This document shows positions 54,173 through 61,941 of a stretch of DNA of 64,000 bases, one piece after another (the first letter of the stretch is position 1; each line of letters begins with the position of its first letter). The translations under genes were made by a program, and so were the position numbers. The notes beneath the pieces are model-generated. The model was not told the DNA's origin. It saw only the letters and a program-made list of their open reading frames with translations, and made no database searches. Where the stretch lies: assembly GCA_041739875.1 (NCBI GenBank), contig JBGSNA010000388.1, forward strand, positions 1 to 64,000, written 5' to 3'. Source of the DNA: JBBSJZ01 sp041739875. Lineage in GTDB: Bacteria > Planctomycetota > Planctomycetia > Pirellulales > Pirellulaceae.

Positions 54173-56035
54173 TTAGTAGCGGTACTGGAGTCCGAAATGG
54201 ATTCCATGAACGAAAAACGTACCATAGTCTACCACGACCGACGGACGTTGTTGACCTGTCGGATTGGTTGCACTGTTGATCGCCAAGTCAGGGTCCACTG
54301 TGTCAAACACTCTCAATGCGTCAGTCATGGCAATGACATGGTAGCCAGCGGTAACGTCAAATCGCGGGAAGCGATGCCACCCCAAAGACAAATCAAGTTC
54401 TGGCACCCAACCGAATGTGCTATCTGTACGCTTGCCAGAATTTGTACTTTGGACCAAAAAACCTTCGCTAGATGTGTCCACGTCCGTGCCGACGGTGGTT
54501 GTCGTATGGCCGCTCAAATTGGCCGTGCGGCGGAGCGAACCAAACCCGGTCTTGAGTAATCCATTAAACGTCCAGCAGTTTTCTTCGTAGTGCATTGCAA
54601 CACCGATTTGGCCACCGTGAAATTCGTTGTCTGCTGAGAACGAATCCGTCACCGCCTGGACTGTTCCCACGGGTGTGTTCGGTACCGCGATGGCAACTGA
54701 ATTCGTTGAGATCGAAAGCGATTCATCAAGCCCCATGTATTGGTAACCATAGAGGATATCAATCGACGCCCCCAAACCGCCTGTCCAGAATTGACGAACC
54801 GAGACGTCCCCACCGTACACACTGCTGTCGGCATTCACCGTGATGGAGCCGTTGCTGCGACCTGGAAACGCGATCAAATTGTTGTCTTGAGCAGCCGTTT
54901 GTCCGTCGGTGACATTGAAGAACGGACGTACAATGACAGGGGTCTCATTGTTGGTGGTACTAAAGTCAAACGTATTCCGGCCACCGAACCACCCTCGTGC
55001 CACAAGGCTTCGACATCGTTGTGAATCGAGCCAAGTGCCGAGCGTCAAACGTCCACCGACACTCATGTCATCGAATGCGTTGGCGTTACTTCCCACCAAG
55101 AATTGAGTTGCGGCCTGGCCAATCTCGCCTGAGGTGCCCGAATTGGTCGACGGCCCGGTCGTGACAAGGTTCGGTAATCGAATTCCGTCGCGAAACATCA
55201 ATAGCAACTCCACGCTACCAAACCACTCATTCCGATTAAAGCAGACGCGACCATTTTGAATGCGGCGAGTTCCTCGAGGGCAACATGAATCGCACCCATC
55301 ACAACCGATCGAGTCACAGCCAATCGAGTCACAGCCGCGGTTGATGCATCCCGAGTCACAAAAAGCACCTTCGCAGCCGCAATTGGGATCGAACATTTCG
55401 CCAGCGTTCTCATAGACAACACTTCCTTGCTGCTCCCAGTTTTCTTGGGGCTCGGTCCAGGAAGCCTGTTCCGTCTCGAGCGACGTTCGCCGTGGTCGCT
55501 TCAAAACCACTTCATCATGATTAACACGCTGTAATCCAGTTGTTGCTGCTGTCCGCTCGATCGCATCGCGATCCGACTCATCGTCGAAATCACGTTCCGT
55601 TGAATTGGGAACCGCCGCATTGCGATAGCTGCTCGCGTCGTCCAACTGCGTTTCATACAGCGGTCCACCACGAGGCTGATCCGGCTGGTTGGGCACTGGA
55701 TCAAATGCGGTCGATTTCTCTAATTGCGGCACCTCATTGATCGATTGTTTCGAGGTGCCACGAATCAACTCAGGAAATCGTGGACTCGAAACAGTCTCGG
55801 GCTGGGGAATCCGCCCCAGCTGCTGCATTTCCGTTTCCATTTCCGTGTCAACGACAACCGTTGGCGGGCGGTAGACGCTGCGATCGGGTTTCTTCGTTCG
55901 CACGACCTGAGCGGTGACTGAACTCGTTCCAGCCAAAGTGGCAAGAACCAGGACGAGCGAAGCTCTGAATTGCGGCGTCATCCCGCTGCAGCAAGCGAAA
56001 CGTTTCAACGACTTCAAATGATGGGAAACTAACAT
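54173..56035 (-). CDS. BBP7-type outer membrane beta-barrel protein
   Basis: The 620-residue product has a signal peptide (RASLVLVLATLAGTSSVTAQ) about 20 residues in; GGTGG-like GGTGGTTTA before ATG 56035 supports this start. A disordered, charged region is followed by a Cys cluster (CGCEGAFCDSGC, residues ~220-255, with repeated CDSIG). The C-terminal ~350 residues match the planctomycete BBP7 family: WFGSVELLLMFRDGI, ALTLGTWLDSQR-type GGRLTLGTWLD, LDILYGYQYMGLDESL and ITAGYHVIAMTD, ending HFGLQYRY with terminal Tyr, as for barrel proteins. Function unknown; probably a surface protein. Its leader folds into a hairpin. Confidence 0.85.
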   Translation of the reverse strand: MLVSHHLKSLKRFACCSGMTPQFRASLVLVLATLAGTSSVTAQVVRTKKPDRSVYRPPTVVVDTEMETEMQQLGRIPQPETVSSPRFPELIRGTSKQSINEVPQLEKSTAFDPVPNQPDQPRGGPLYETQLDDASSYRNAAVPNSTERDFDDESDRDAIERTAATTGLQRVNHDEVVLKRPRRTSLETEQASWTEPQENWEQQGSVVYENAGEMFDPNCGCEGAFCDSGCINRGCDSIGCDSIGCDGCDSCCPRGTRRIQNGRVCFNRNEWFGSVELLLMFRDGIRLPNLVTTGPSTNSGTSGEIGQAATQFLVGSNANAFDDMSVGGRLTLGTWLDSQRCRSLVARGWFGGRNTFDFSTTNNETPVIVRPFFNVTDGQTAAQDNNLIAFPGRSNGSITVNADSSVYGGDVSVRQFWTGGLGASIDILYGYQYMGLDESLSISTNSVAIAVPNTPVGTVQAVTDSFSADNEFHGGQIGVAMHYEENCWTFNGLLKTGFGSLRRTANLSGHTTTTVGTDVDTSSEGFLVQSTNSGKRTDSTFGWVPELDLSLGWHRFPRFDVTAGYHVIAMTDALRVFDTVDPDLAINSATNPTGQQRPSVVVDYGTFFVHGIHFGLQYRY

Positions 56036-56090
56036 TAAACCACCGATCCTTGGCGAACGCGAACCTGGCTGCCCATGTCATCGCTTCATT

Positions 56091-56124
56091 TGGGATTCTC
56101 CCAAAAGCATGGGAGTCGATCCCA
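56091..56124 (-). promoter_or_regulatory. Hairpin in the BBP7 leader
   Basis: TGGGAT (56091-56096) pairs with ATCCCA (56119-56124) and CTCCCA (56098-56103) with TGGGAG (56110-56115), giving a 12-pair stem with a small bulge. It lies 56 bases upstream of the BBP7 start. It could stabilise the mRNA or act in control. Confidence 0.5.
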
Positions 56125-56183
56125 TATCCGATGAAACGAGGGCGCCCCCGTAGTTCTTCAGATCGGCCTTAGCGGTCGTACGG

Positions 56184-56210
56184 GTTAAATAAACTCGGCA
56201 AGTTTTGCCG
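56184..56210 (-). terminator. Intrinsic terminator after the phosphatase gene
   Basis: Read on the minus strand, CGGCAA (56210-56205) and TTGCCG (56201-56196) form a short stem with a three-base loop, followed by AGTTTATTTAAC. It lies 18 bases after the phosphatase stop and separates it from the BBP7 gene. Confidence 0.55.
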
Positions 56211-56227
56211 GTTGTGACACCGGTACA

Positions 56228-56884
56228 CTACCGCATCTCGCCATCTTCCGAGGCTTGCCAGATTGTCCTATTCCGCAGATCCATCGCGGTAAGCCAACCG
56301 CCGCCATAGCAGTAAGTATCCAAACAGATCACGTGGCCGAGATCCAGAATCTCGCCTTCTCGGTTAGCGGTATGTCCAACAATTGCAGTTTTTCCGTTTT
56401 GATGCGGGGCCGGAACACCTTCGGTCAGCGAGTACCACCGAAGCAAGTCAACGGGCTGATTCTCAAGCGGAACGTCTGGATCGTAAGCCGCATGCGTGAA
56501 GAAGAATTCGTCATGAATGAAGTAATCCCCCAGTGACTCGAGAAACTCAGCGTGAGCCGGTGGGAGAAAATCAAGCTGGCCGTCGAAGTCATAACTCTCG
56601 AGCGTTTCCACACCGCCATGGCGGAGCCAGCCGTGGTGTGTTTCCTCGCCACGAACGACTGCAAGCATCATTTCCTCGTGATTTCCAAGAATTCCAACCA
56701 GTTGTGTTCGTTTCCTCAATTCAATCAGGGTATCGATCACGGCACGAGAATTCGGGCCACGGTCAACGTAGTCGCCCAATGTCACGATAATATCACTCGG
56801 CCCTGGCTGAATCGCCTCCAGTAACGTTTGCAAGGCAACATTACAGCCGTGGATATCGCCGATCGCGATCAATCGGTTACTCAA
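56228..56884 (-). CDS. PPP-family Ser/Thr (or Tyr) protein phosphatase
   Basis: The 218-residue product has GDIHG near residue 8, GDYVDRGPNS near 36, GILGNHEEMM near 65 and VGHTAN near 168, the full dinuclear-metal motif set of PPP phosphatases. The closest bacterial relatives are PrpA/PrpB and ApaH-like enzymes; the size fits a PrpA-like protein phosphatase better than ApaH. In a genome with many Ser/Thr kinases it could reverse their action. It is cytoplasmic. A terminator follows it. Confidence 0.88.
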   Translation of the reverse strand: MSNRLIAIGDIHGCNVALQTLLEAIQPGPSDIIVTLGDYVDRGPNSRAVIDTLIELRKRTQLVGILGNHEEMMLAVVRGEETHHGWLRHGGVETLESYDFDGQLDFLPPAHAEFLESLGDYFIHDEFFFTHAAYDPDVPLENQPVDLLRWYSLTEGVPAPHQNGKTAIVGHTANREGEILDLGHVICLDTYCYGGGWLTAMDLRNRTIWQASEDGEMR

Positions 56885-57227
56885 AACAAACCGCCTGGAG
56901 ATTAAAATGGGGAATCGGAAAACGAGACAGGAACAACTTTAGGTAATTTGCTCCTATTGGATCAAGCGGATCCGCACCCGCTCCCCATCGCGTACGGATT
57001 TCGGCAAAACATCCGTTGGTTGTCGGCGAAACAATCGACTTTGGACAGCCCCCGCGAAAATTAGCCGATTCGGTGACGATAATAAAGCTGCAGGGACAGG
57101 AAAGCCTATCGGGTGACCCTCACCATTTGGGTTATCCGTTACATGCGTTACCAGTTGCTTGGGTACAGTGCCTAAGATAAGGCGTTTCGGAGGATGGATC
57201 GGCAATGATCGTCCGAGGAATCAGCAT

Positions 57228-57294
57228 GGGGCCGATTTTTTGGTTATGATAAAGTTGCCTGGACTGGTTTAACGAGACAATCGGCCCCCTTTTT
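57228..57294 (+). promoter_or_regulatory. Inverted repeat with T tract before the VWA gene
   Basis: GGGGCCGATT (57228-57237) and AATCGGCCCC (57279-57288) match perfectly over ten bases, with a 41-base loop, and CTTTTT follows (57289-57294). It ends 15 bases before the VWA start in a 425-base gap with no supportable gene. It could end transcription or act as a leader switch. Confidence 0.5.
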
Positions 57295-57309
57295 CAAGCA
57301 GTCGCCCGC

Positions 57310-59463
57310 ATGGCCTCCGTTCTCCCCACCCACACCAACGATTTCATTGGCTCAGATGCCCTTTCTGAGTTGGGCGCCCATGCTGCAATAGGATTCAACG
57401 CGGCGGACTCCAGAGACCGCACCTCCAGTGCTTTTGCTGGCGAAACGTCCAACACGATGATCCAAAGCGACGTCGATGCCTGGAGCGAAGAAGAGTTGGA
57501 GGAAGATTCATTCTGGGCTGGATCCGAAACCACGGCTCTGGTCGGGAGCATGCTCGTCCACTTAATCGCGATTCTTGCGTTGGCCTTGGTTCCCCTCAGC
57601 AATGTCCAAGACCCAGAGGCGGTGGTGATCGTTTCTACGCCGCCGGACTACACGCAAGATCGCGTCGAGCTGATCGACGAAGTCACTTACAGTGATGTGC
57701 CTCAAGAAGCTGTCGGTGCGAATAGTGTCGCACAGTTTGAAATGGCTGCTGCGTCGGCGGAACAGTTCGCCGAGATTGCTGAGATCCCAAATCCGATCGA
57801 GATGGAATCGACGGATTTCGGTGACATCATGGTCAACAAGATGTTCACGCAAGCGGTTGCGCCACTGGACCGGCTTGAAAATCAAAAAGGCAAAGTGGGC
57901 GAAGGTACGCTCGGTGCTGCGGGAGCCGTTGATCGCATCACATTCGAGATTATCAAGAGCTTAGAAGAGCGACCTACTCTCGTGGTGTGGCTATTCGATC
58001 AAAGCGGTTCACTTCATCGTCAACGTACCGAAATTCGCGATCGTTTTGACCGAATTTATTCAGAACTGGGCATTGTCGAGCGAAGCGGTGGCAAGGCCTT
58101 TCGCAAGAACAACAATGACATTCCACTGCTAACGAGCGTGATTGGATTCGGCAGCGACGTGAAGCTCTATACTGAGGAACCGACCGAAGACGTGAACGAA
58201 GTGAAATCGATTGTTGACAACATCCAAATCGACACTTCCGGAACTGAACGCGTTTTTACCGCTGTGGAATCAGCAGTGGAGCAATACAAAGGTTTACGAC
58301 GGCGTGTTGCGGGTAACGACCCTCTAAGAAACGTATTGCTTGTCGTAGTGACCGACGAGCGTGGCGATGACGCAGATCATCTCGAGTCAGCGATCGGATC
58401 GTGTCGCAAATGGGGAATTCCCGTTTACGTGATCGGCGTTCCGGCGCCTTTTGGGCAAGAACATTCGCTCGTCAAATACGTCGATCCCGATCCAAAGTAC
58501 GACCAAACGCCCCAGTGGGCTGAAGTCGACCAGGGCCCAGAAACGTTTCTTCCGGAACGTGTTCAAGTTGGTTTCACGGGTGATTTCAAGCAGGAGGCTG
58601 TGATCGATAGTGGCTTTGGACCCTACGCGTTGACGCGGATGTGCTACGAAACGGGTGGTATTTACTTTACCGTTCATCCAAATCGAGACGTGAGCCGCAA
58701 GGTGAACCGAGGCGATATCGATCCGTTCGCGGCGGGCTTTGAGTACTTCTTTGATCCCAATGCAATGGCTCGCTATCGCCCTGACTATTTGTCGCCCCAG
58801 GACTATGTCCAGAAGGTCAAAGCGAGTCCGCTTCGACAGTCGCTCGTCACGGCCGCTCAGATGCGCCCCGCGAGCGTGTTGCAAAAGCCGCGAACTCGCT
58901 TCGTCAAGGTGGATGAAGCGAGATTGGCAGGCGACTTAACGACCGCACAACAGGAAGCCGCAGTCCTCGAACCGATGCTGGTCCGTTTGGCAGAGATTCT
59001 CAACCCCGGGATGCCAGCACGAGAACAGGAAGAAAGCCCTCGTTGGAAAGCTGGATTTGACTTGGCGATGGGACGTGTCTTGGCCCAGAAAGTTCGCACG
59101 GAAACCTACAACGCGATGCTTGCGAAAGCGAAGCGAGGTATGGTATTCGAGAAACCCAAGAACAACACGTGGGTACTCGAAGCAAGCGACGAAATTTCGG
59201 TCGGAAGCAAATGGGAAAGCGAAGCTGATACCGCCCGAAATCTTCTCAAGGGTGTTGTCCAAGAGCATGAAGGCACACCATGGGCATTGATGGCGAAACA
59301 AGAGTTAGCAGCACCCATTGGTTGGGTCTGGAAGGAAGAATTCACGGATCCTAATCCGCCAGCAGCGATGGGAGCCGGGAACAACAATAACAATCCTCCG
59401 CCCAAGGACGACCAAAAGAAAATGCTCAACCAGGCACCCAAGCGGCCGCTTCCGAAACTCTAA
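57310..59463 (+). CDS. Membrane-anchored VWA-domain protein
   Basis: The 717-residue product starts at ATG 57310; ATG 57457 would keep the membrane helix and is an alternative. One membrane helix (ALVGSMLVHLIAILALALVPL, residues ~77-97) follows a soluble N-terminus, so most of the protein faces the periplasm. A VWA-like domain begins near residue 215: LVVWLFDQSGSLHRQR (DxSGS metal site), VFTAVESAVEQYKG, and LLVVVTDERGDDADHLE near 340. A long C-terminal region with no known domain and a Pro/Asn/Lys tail follow. VWA proteins assemble complexes by binding partner proteins. The partner is unknown. Confidence 0.78.
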   Translation: MASVLPTHTNDFIGSDALSELGAHAAIGFNAADSRDRTSSAFAGETSNTMIQSDVDAWSEEELEEDSFWAGSETTALVGSMLVHLIAILALALVPLSNVQDPEAVVIVSTPPDYTQDRVELIDEVTYSDVPQEAVGANSVAQFEMAAASAEQFAEIAEIPNPIEMESTDFGDIMVNKMFTQAVAPLDRLENQKGKVGEGTLGAAGAVDRITFEIIKSLEERPTLVVWLFDQSGSLHRQRTEIRDRFDRIYSELGIVERSGGKAFRKNNNDIPLLTSVIGFGSDVKLYTEEPTEDVNEVKSIVDNIQIDTSGTERVFTAVESAVEQYKGLRRRVAGNDPLRNVLLVVVTDERGDDADHLESAIGSCRKWGIPVYVIGVPAPFGQEHSLVKYVDPDPKYDQTPQWAEVDQGPETFLPERVQVGFTGDFKQEAVIDSGFGPYALTRMCYETGGIYFTVHPNRDVSRKVNRGDIDPFAAGFEYFFDPNAMARYRPDYLSPQDYVQKVKASPLRQSLVTAAQMRPASVLQKPRTRFVKVDEARLAGDLTTAQQEAAVLEPMLVRLAEILNPGMPAREQEESPRWKAGFDLAMGRVLAQKVRTETYNAMLAKAKRGMVFEKPKNNTWVLEASDEISVGSKWESEADTARNLLKGVVQEHEGTPWALMAKQELAAPIGWVWKEEFTDPNPPAAMGAGNNNNNPPPKDDQKKMLNQAPKRPLPKL

Positions 59464-59465
59464 AC

Positions 59466-59708
59466 GTGATCACGAATCCGTACCAGAGTCCCCCTGTTCC
59501 TGTCGACAACCGTTCGTTCCGAACTCGCGTTCGTTGCGGTTTCAATCGAGCCATGCGAGCGTATCGTGATGGATGTCGTCGAGACGGCGTAGTTGGATTT
59601 CGAGCGTTTCAGACATGGTTTGTCCTCGCTTGTATCCTGCTGTTTGCGAAGGCGTTGATTGTCGCCATCACAACCGTCATGCTTGAGCCCGTGATCCGCC
59701 AGTTTTAG
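59466..59708 (+). CDS. Small NPYQSP-type membrane protein
   Basis: The 80-residue product starts at GTG three bases after the VWA stop, with NPYQSPPVPVD right at the start. This NPY(Q/E)(S/A)P motif is common at the start of small planctomycete membrane proteins. A basic middle (RTRVRCGFNRAMRAYRDGCRR) precedes a membrane helix (WFVLACILLFAKALIVAITTV). Close spacing suggests cotranslation with the VWA gene. Function is unknown. Confidence 0.65.
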   Translation: MITNPYQSPPVPVDNRSFRTRVRCGFNRAMRAYRDGCRRDGVVGFRAFQTWFVLACILLFAKALIVAITTVMLEPVIRQF

Positions 59709-59748
59709 AGTGCGATTGCAAAACCGAGCTCTAGTCATTGAAGGCCCC

Positions 59749-61434
59749 ATGGACGAGTCAACAAAAACAGCCAATCTTTCAATCGGACAGTATCTGATCC
59801 AGCGTCTTCAGGATTACGGAATCGAAGATGTGTTCGGCATTCCTGGCGACTACGTTCTTGGGTTCTATAACGAACTCGAACGCAGTCCGATCAATGTCGT
59901 TGGATGCACACGAGAAGATTGTGCCGGATTCGCCGCTGATGCGTATGCTCGTTTGAAGGGGATGGGCGCAGTCTGCGTCACGTACTGTGTCGGTGGCTTG
60001 AGCATTGCAAATTCAATCGCAGGTGCGTTTGCAGAAAAGTCACCTGTCGTCGTTATTTCTGGCGCACCTGGCGTCAAGGAAAGGATCGGCGGTGCGCTGC
60101 TGCACCACATGGTGCGTGACTTTCGCACACAGGTCGAAGTGTTCGAGAAATTCACTCTGGCGACTGCGGAACTCACCGACCCGCTGAGTGCGTTTGCGGA
60201 AATCGATCGCGTGCTTGAAATTTGCGATCGTTTCAAACGCCCCGTCTATATCGAATTGCCGCGTGACATGGTGAATGTGGTTCCACCGGTAGCGCATGCT
60301 CATCGCAATTCCGTGCACCAGTTCGACCTAAGCTCCACTGCTGAAGCGATCAGCGAAACAATCGATCGACTGCACGAAGCTAAAAAACCCGTCATTATTG
60401 CGGGTGTCGAAATTCACCGCTTCCGATTACAAGCTGAGTTGTTATCTATCGCCGAAGGCGCGAAGATTCCGATCGCTGCGACCATGCTCGGTAAGAGCGT
60501 CATCAGCGAGCGACATCCGCTCTATATTGGACTTTACGAAGGCGGGTTGGGGGATCCCTCGGTAACCGAGTTTGTCGAAAACAGTGACTTGATCCTGATG
60601 CTCGGCACGTTTCTCACGGATATCAACTTGGGAATCTATACCGCGAACTTGGATCCGCTCAAATGCGTTTTGGCAACCAGCGAACAGTTGCGAGTTTCGC
60701 ATCACCACTACCATAACGTCGACTTCAAAGCGTTCTTGTGCGGACTCAGTGGACTGGAGAATTTGCCGCACCGACGCCAGATTCCCCGCGAGTTGTCGCA
60801 ACCTCGGGCTGTTGCCGAAAGCATTGACGAACGGAGTAACGGCCCCCTGCGAACAAGTTGGATCATGTCGCGAATCAATCATTTGCTGGATTCCGATACG
60901 ATTGTCATCGCCGATGTTGGTGACTCGCTTTTCTCCGCAACGGAGTTAACGATTCATGATGATGGAGAATTCCTGAGTCCAGCCTATTACACGTCGATGG
61001 GTTTCAGTGTTCCAGCCGCTTTAGGAGCAGCAACCGCAAAACCGGACCACCGAATTCTTGTCTTGGTCGGCGACGGGGCGTTCCAGATGACCGGCCAGGA
61101 ACTCAGCTCACTCATTCGTGACTCCCATGCACCGATTGTGATTGTGCTCGACAATCACGGGTACGGCACCGAACGGTATTTGCACGAGGGAGAATGGCGA
61201 TACAACGAGATCCAACCCTGGAACTACGCTGGGCTGCCGGCGATTTATTGCGGCGGCCAAGGTGGAACGGCGCAAGGTAAACTGGTTCGAACACAATCCG
61301 AATTTAACGCTGCACTCGAGGCGGCGTGGGACGACGCAAGCGGCGCCTACTTGATTCATGCAAAACTGGAGCTGGATGATGCCAGCCACACCCTACGCAA
61401 ATTGGCGCAGCGTCTCGGCGAGAGATTAAACTAG
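59749..61434 (+). CDS. Thiamin-dependent 2-oxo-acid decarboxylase (pyruvate/indolepyruvate decarboxylase type)
   Basis: The ATG at 59749 gives 561 residues. All residues that define the non-oxidative decarboxylases are visible: FGIPGDYVLGFYNEL near residue 30 (Asp), CTREDCAGFAADAYARL near 52 (ThDP Glu), GGALLHHMVRDF near 115 (HH pair), GDGAFQMTGQE near 445 (ThDP binding) and DNHGYGTERYLH near 470 (Glu). It should split pyruvate, indolepyruvate or another 2-oxo acid into aldehyde and CO2. True pyruvate decarboxylase is rare in bacteria. The substrate pocket cannot be settled from sequence alone. Confidence 0.88.
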   Translation: MDESTKTANLSIGQYLIQRLQDYGIEDVFGIPGDYVLGFYNELERSPINVVGCTREDCAGFAADAYARLKGMGAVCVTYCVGGLSIANSIAGAFAEKSPVVVISGAPGVKERIGGALLHHMVRDFRTQVEVFEKFTLATAELTDPLSAFAEIDRVLEICDRFKRPVYIELPRDMVNVVPPVAHAHRNSVHQFDLSSTAEAISETIDRLHEAKKPVIIAGVEIHRFRLQAELLSIAEGAKIPIAATMLGKSVISERHPLYIGLYEGGLGDPSVTEFVENSDLILMLGTFLTDINLGIYTANLDPLKCVLATSEQLRVSHHHYHNVDFKAFLCGLSGLENLPHRRQIPRELSQPRAVAESIDERSNGPLRTSWIMSRINHLLDSDTIVIADVGDSLFSATELTIHDDGEFLSPAYYTSMGFSVPAALGAATAKPDHRILVLVGDGAFQMTGQELSSLIRDSHAPIVIVLDNHGYGTERYLHEGEWRYNEIQPWNYAGLPAIYCGGQGGTAQGKLVRTQSEFNAALEAAWDDASGAYLIHAKLELDDASHTLRKLAQRLGERLN

Positions 61435-61941
61435 CCCTCAATCGATGATAGGTTGGGCTTAGAATTTCGGGCTTCCATGCACCTCGCTCCCTGTTGGGGG
61501 GAAAGGTATTCCATGGTCGACCGCTTGCCGACAAGCCGTTGATTTGATTGATTAGGTCCCGAAATCGTTAGAACCGTTCCATTCGTTACTCAGCAGCGGG
61601 TGGTCGTGCATCCAAGGCAAGTTTCCACCACAATGGGTCGGGAGCGTTTTGAAGGTTTGTCGATACCACTGGCTAGAAATCCAAGTAAAGCGGCATTCCA
61701 TTGCGACAAAATTTTTTTTGTCGCGAAACTTGACGCAATTCGGTTACTGGTGAACAAGCTAGATCGGGATATCGAGAGTAGTACGATTTGTTCCGACCTA
61801 GGGTAAGGTTTTGCCAAGGTTTGTGGGCTGAGCAAGTGTTTTTTCAACAGGTCACGGATGTTGGCTTGACGACGTTGGCATAGTACGCCATCGGAAGTCG
61901 GGACCAGATTGCCGCAACATAGCGGCTGTTTTGAACTTAGA
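61435..61941. other. Gap with hairpin before the acyl-AMP ligase gene
   Basis: About 500 bases without a supportable gene. Apart from the hairpin at 61701-61726 I see no recognisable element. It probably holds the promoter and a leader for the ligase. Confidence 0.45.
61701..61726 (+). promoter_or_regulatory. Perfect hairpin GCGACAAAA/TTTTGTCGC
   Basis: GCGACAAAA (61703-61711) pairs with TTTTGTCGC (61716-61724) around a four-base T loop; outer bases extend it by two. It lies about 220 bases before the acyl-AMP ligase frame, so it is part of the leader or promoter region. Confidence 0.5.

Noticed and set aside
56954..57205. Small minus-strand gene of 83 residues between the phosphatase and the VWA gene
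   Set aside because: No ribosome-binding site, no recognisable motif and composition like random coding; treated as intergenic.
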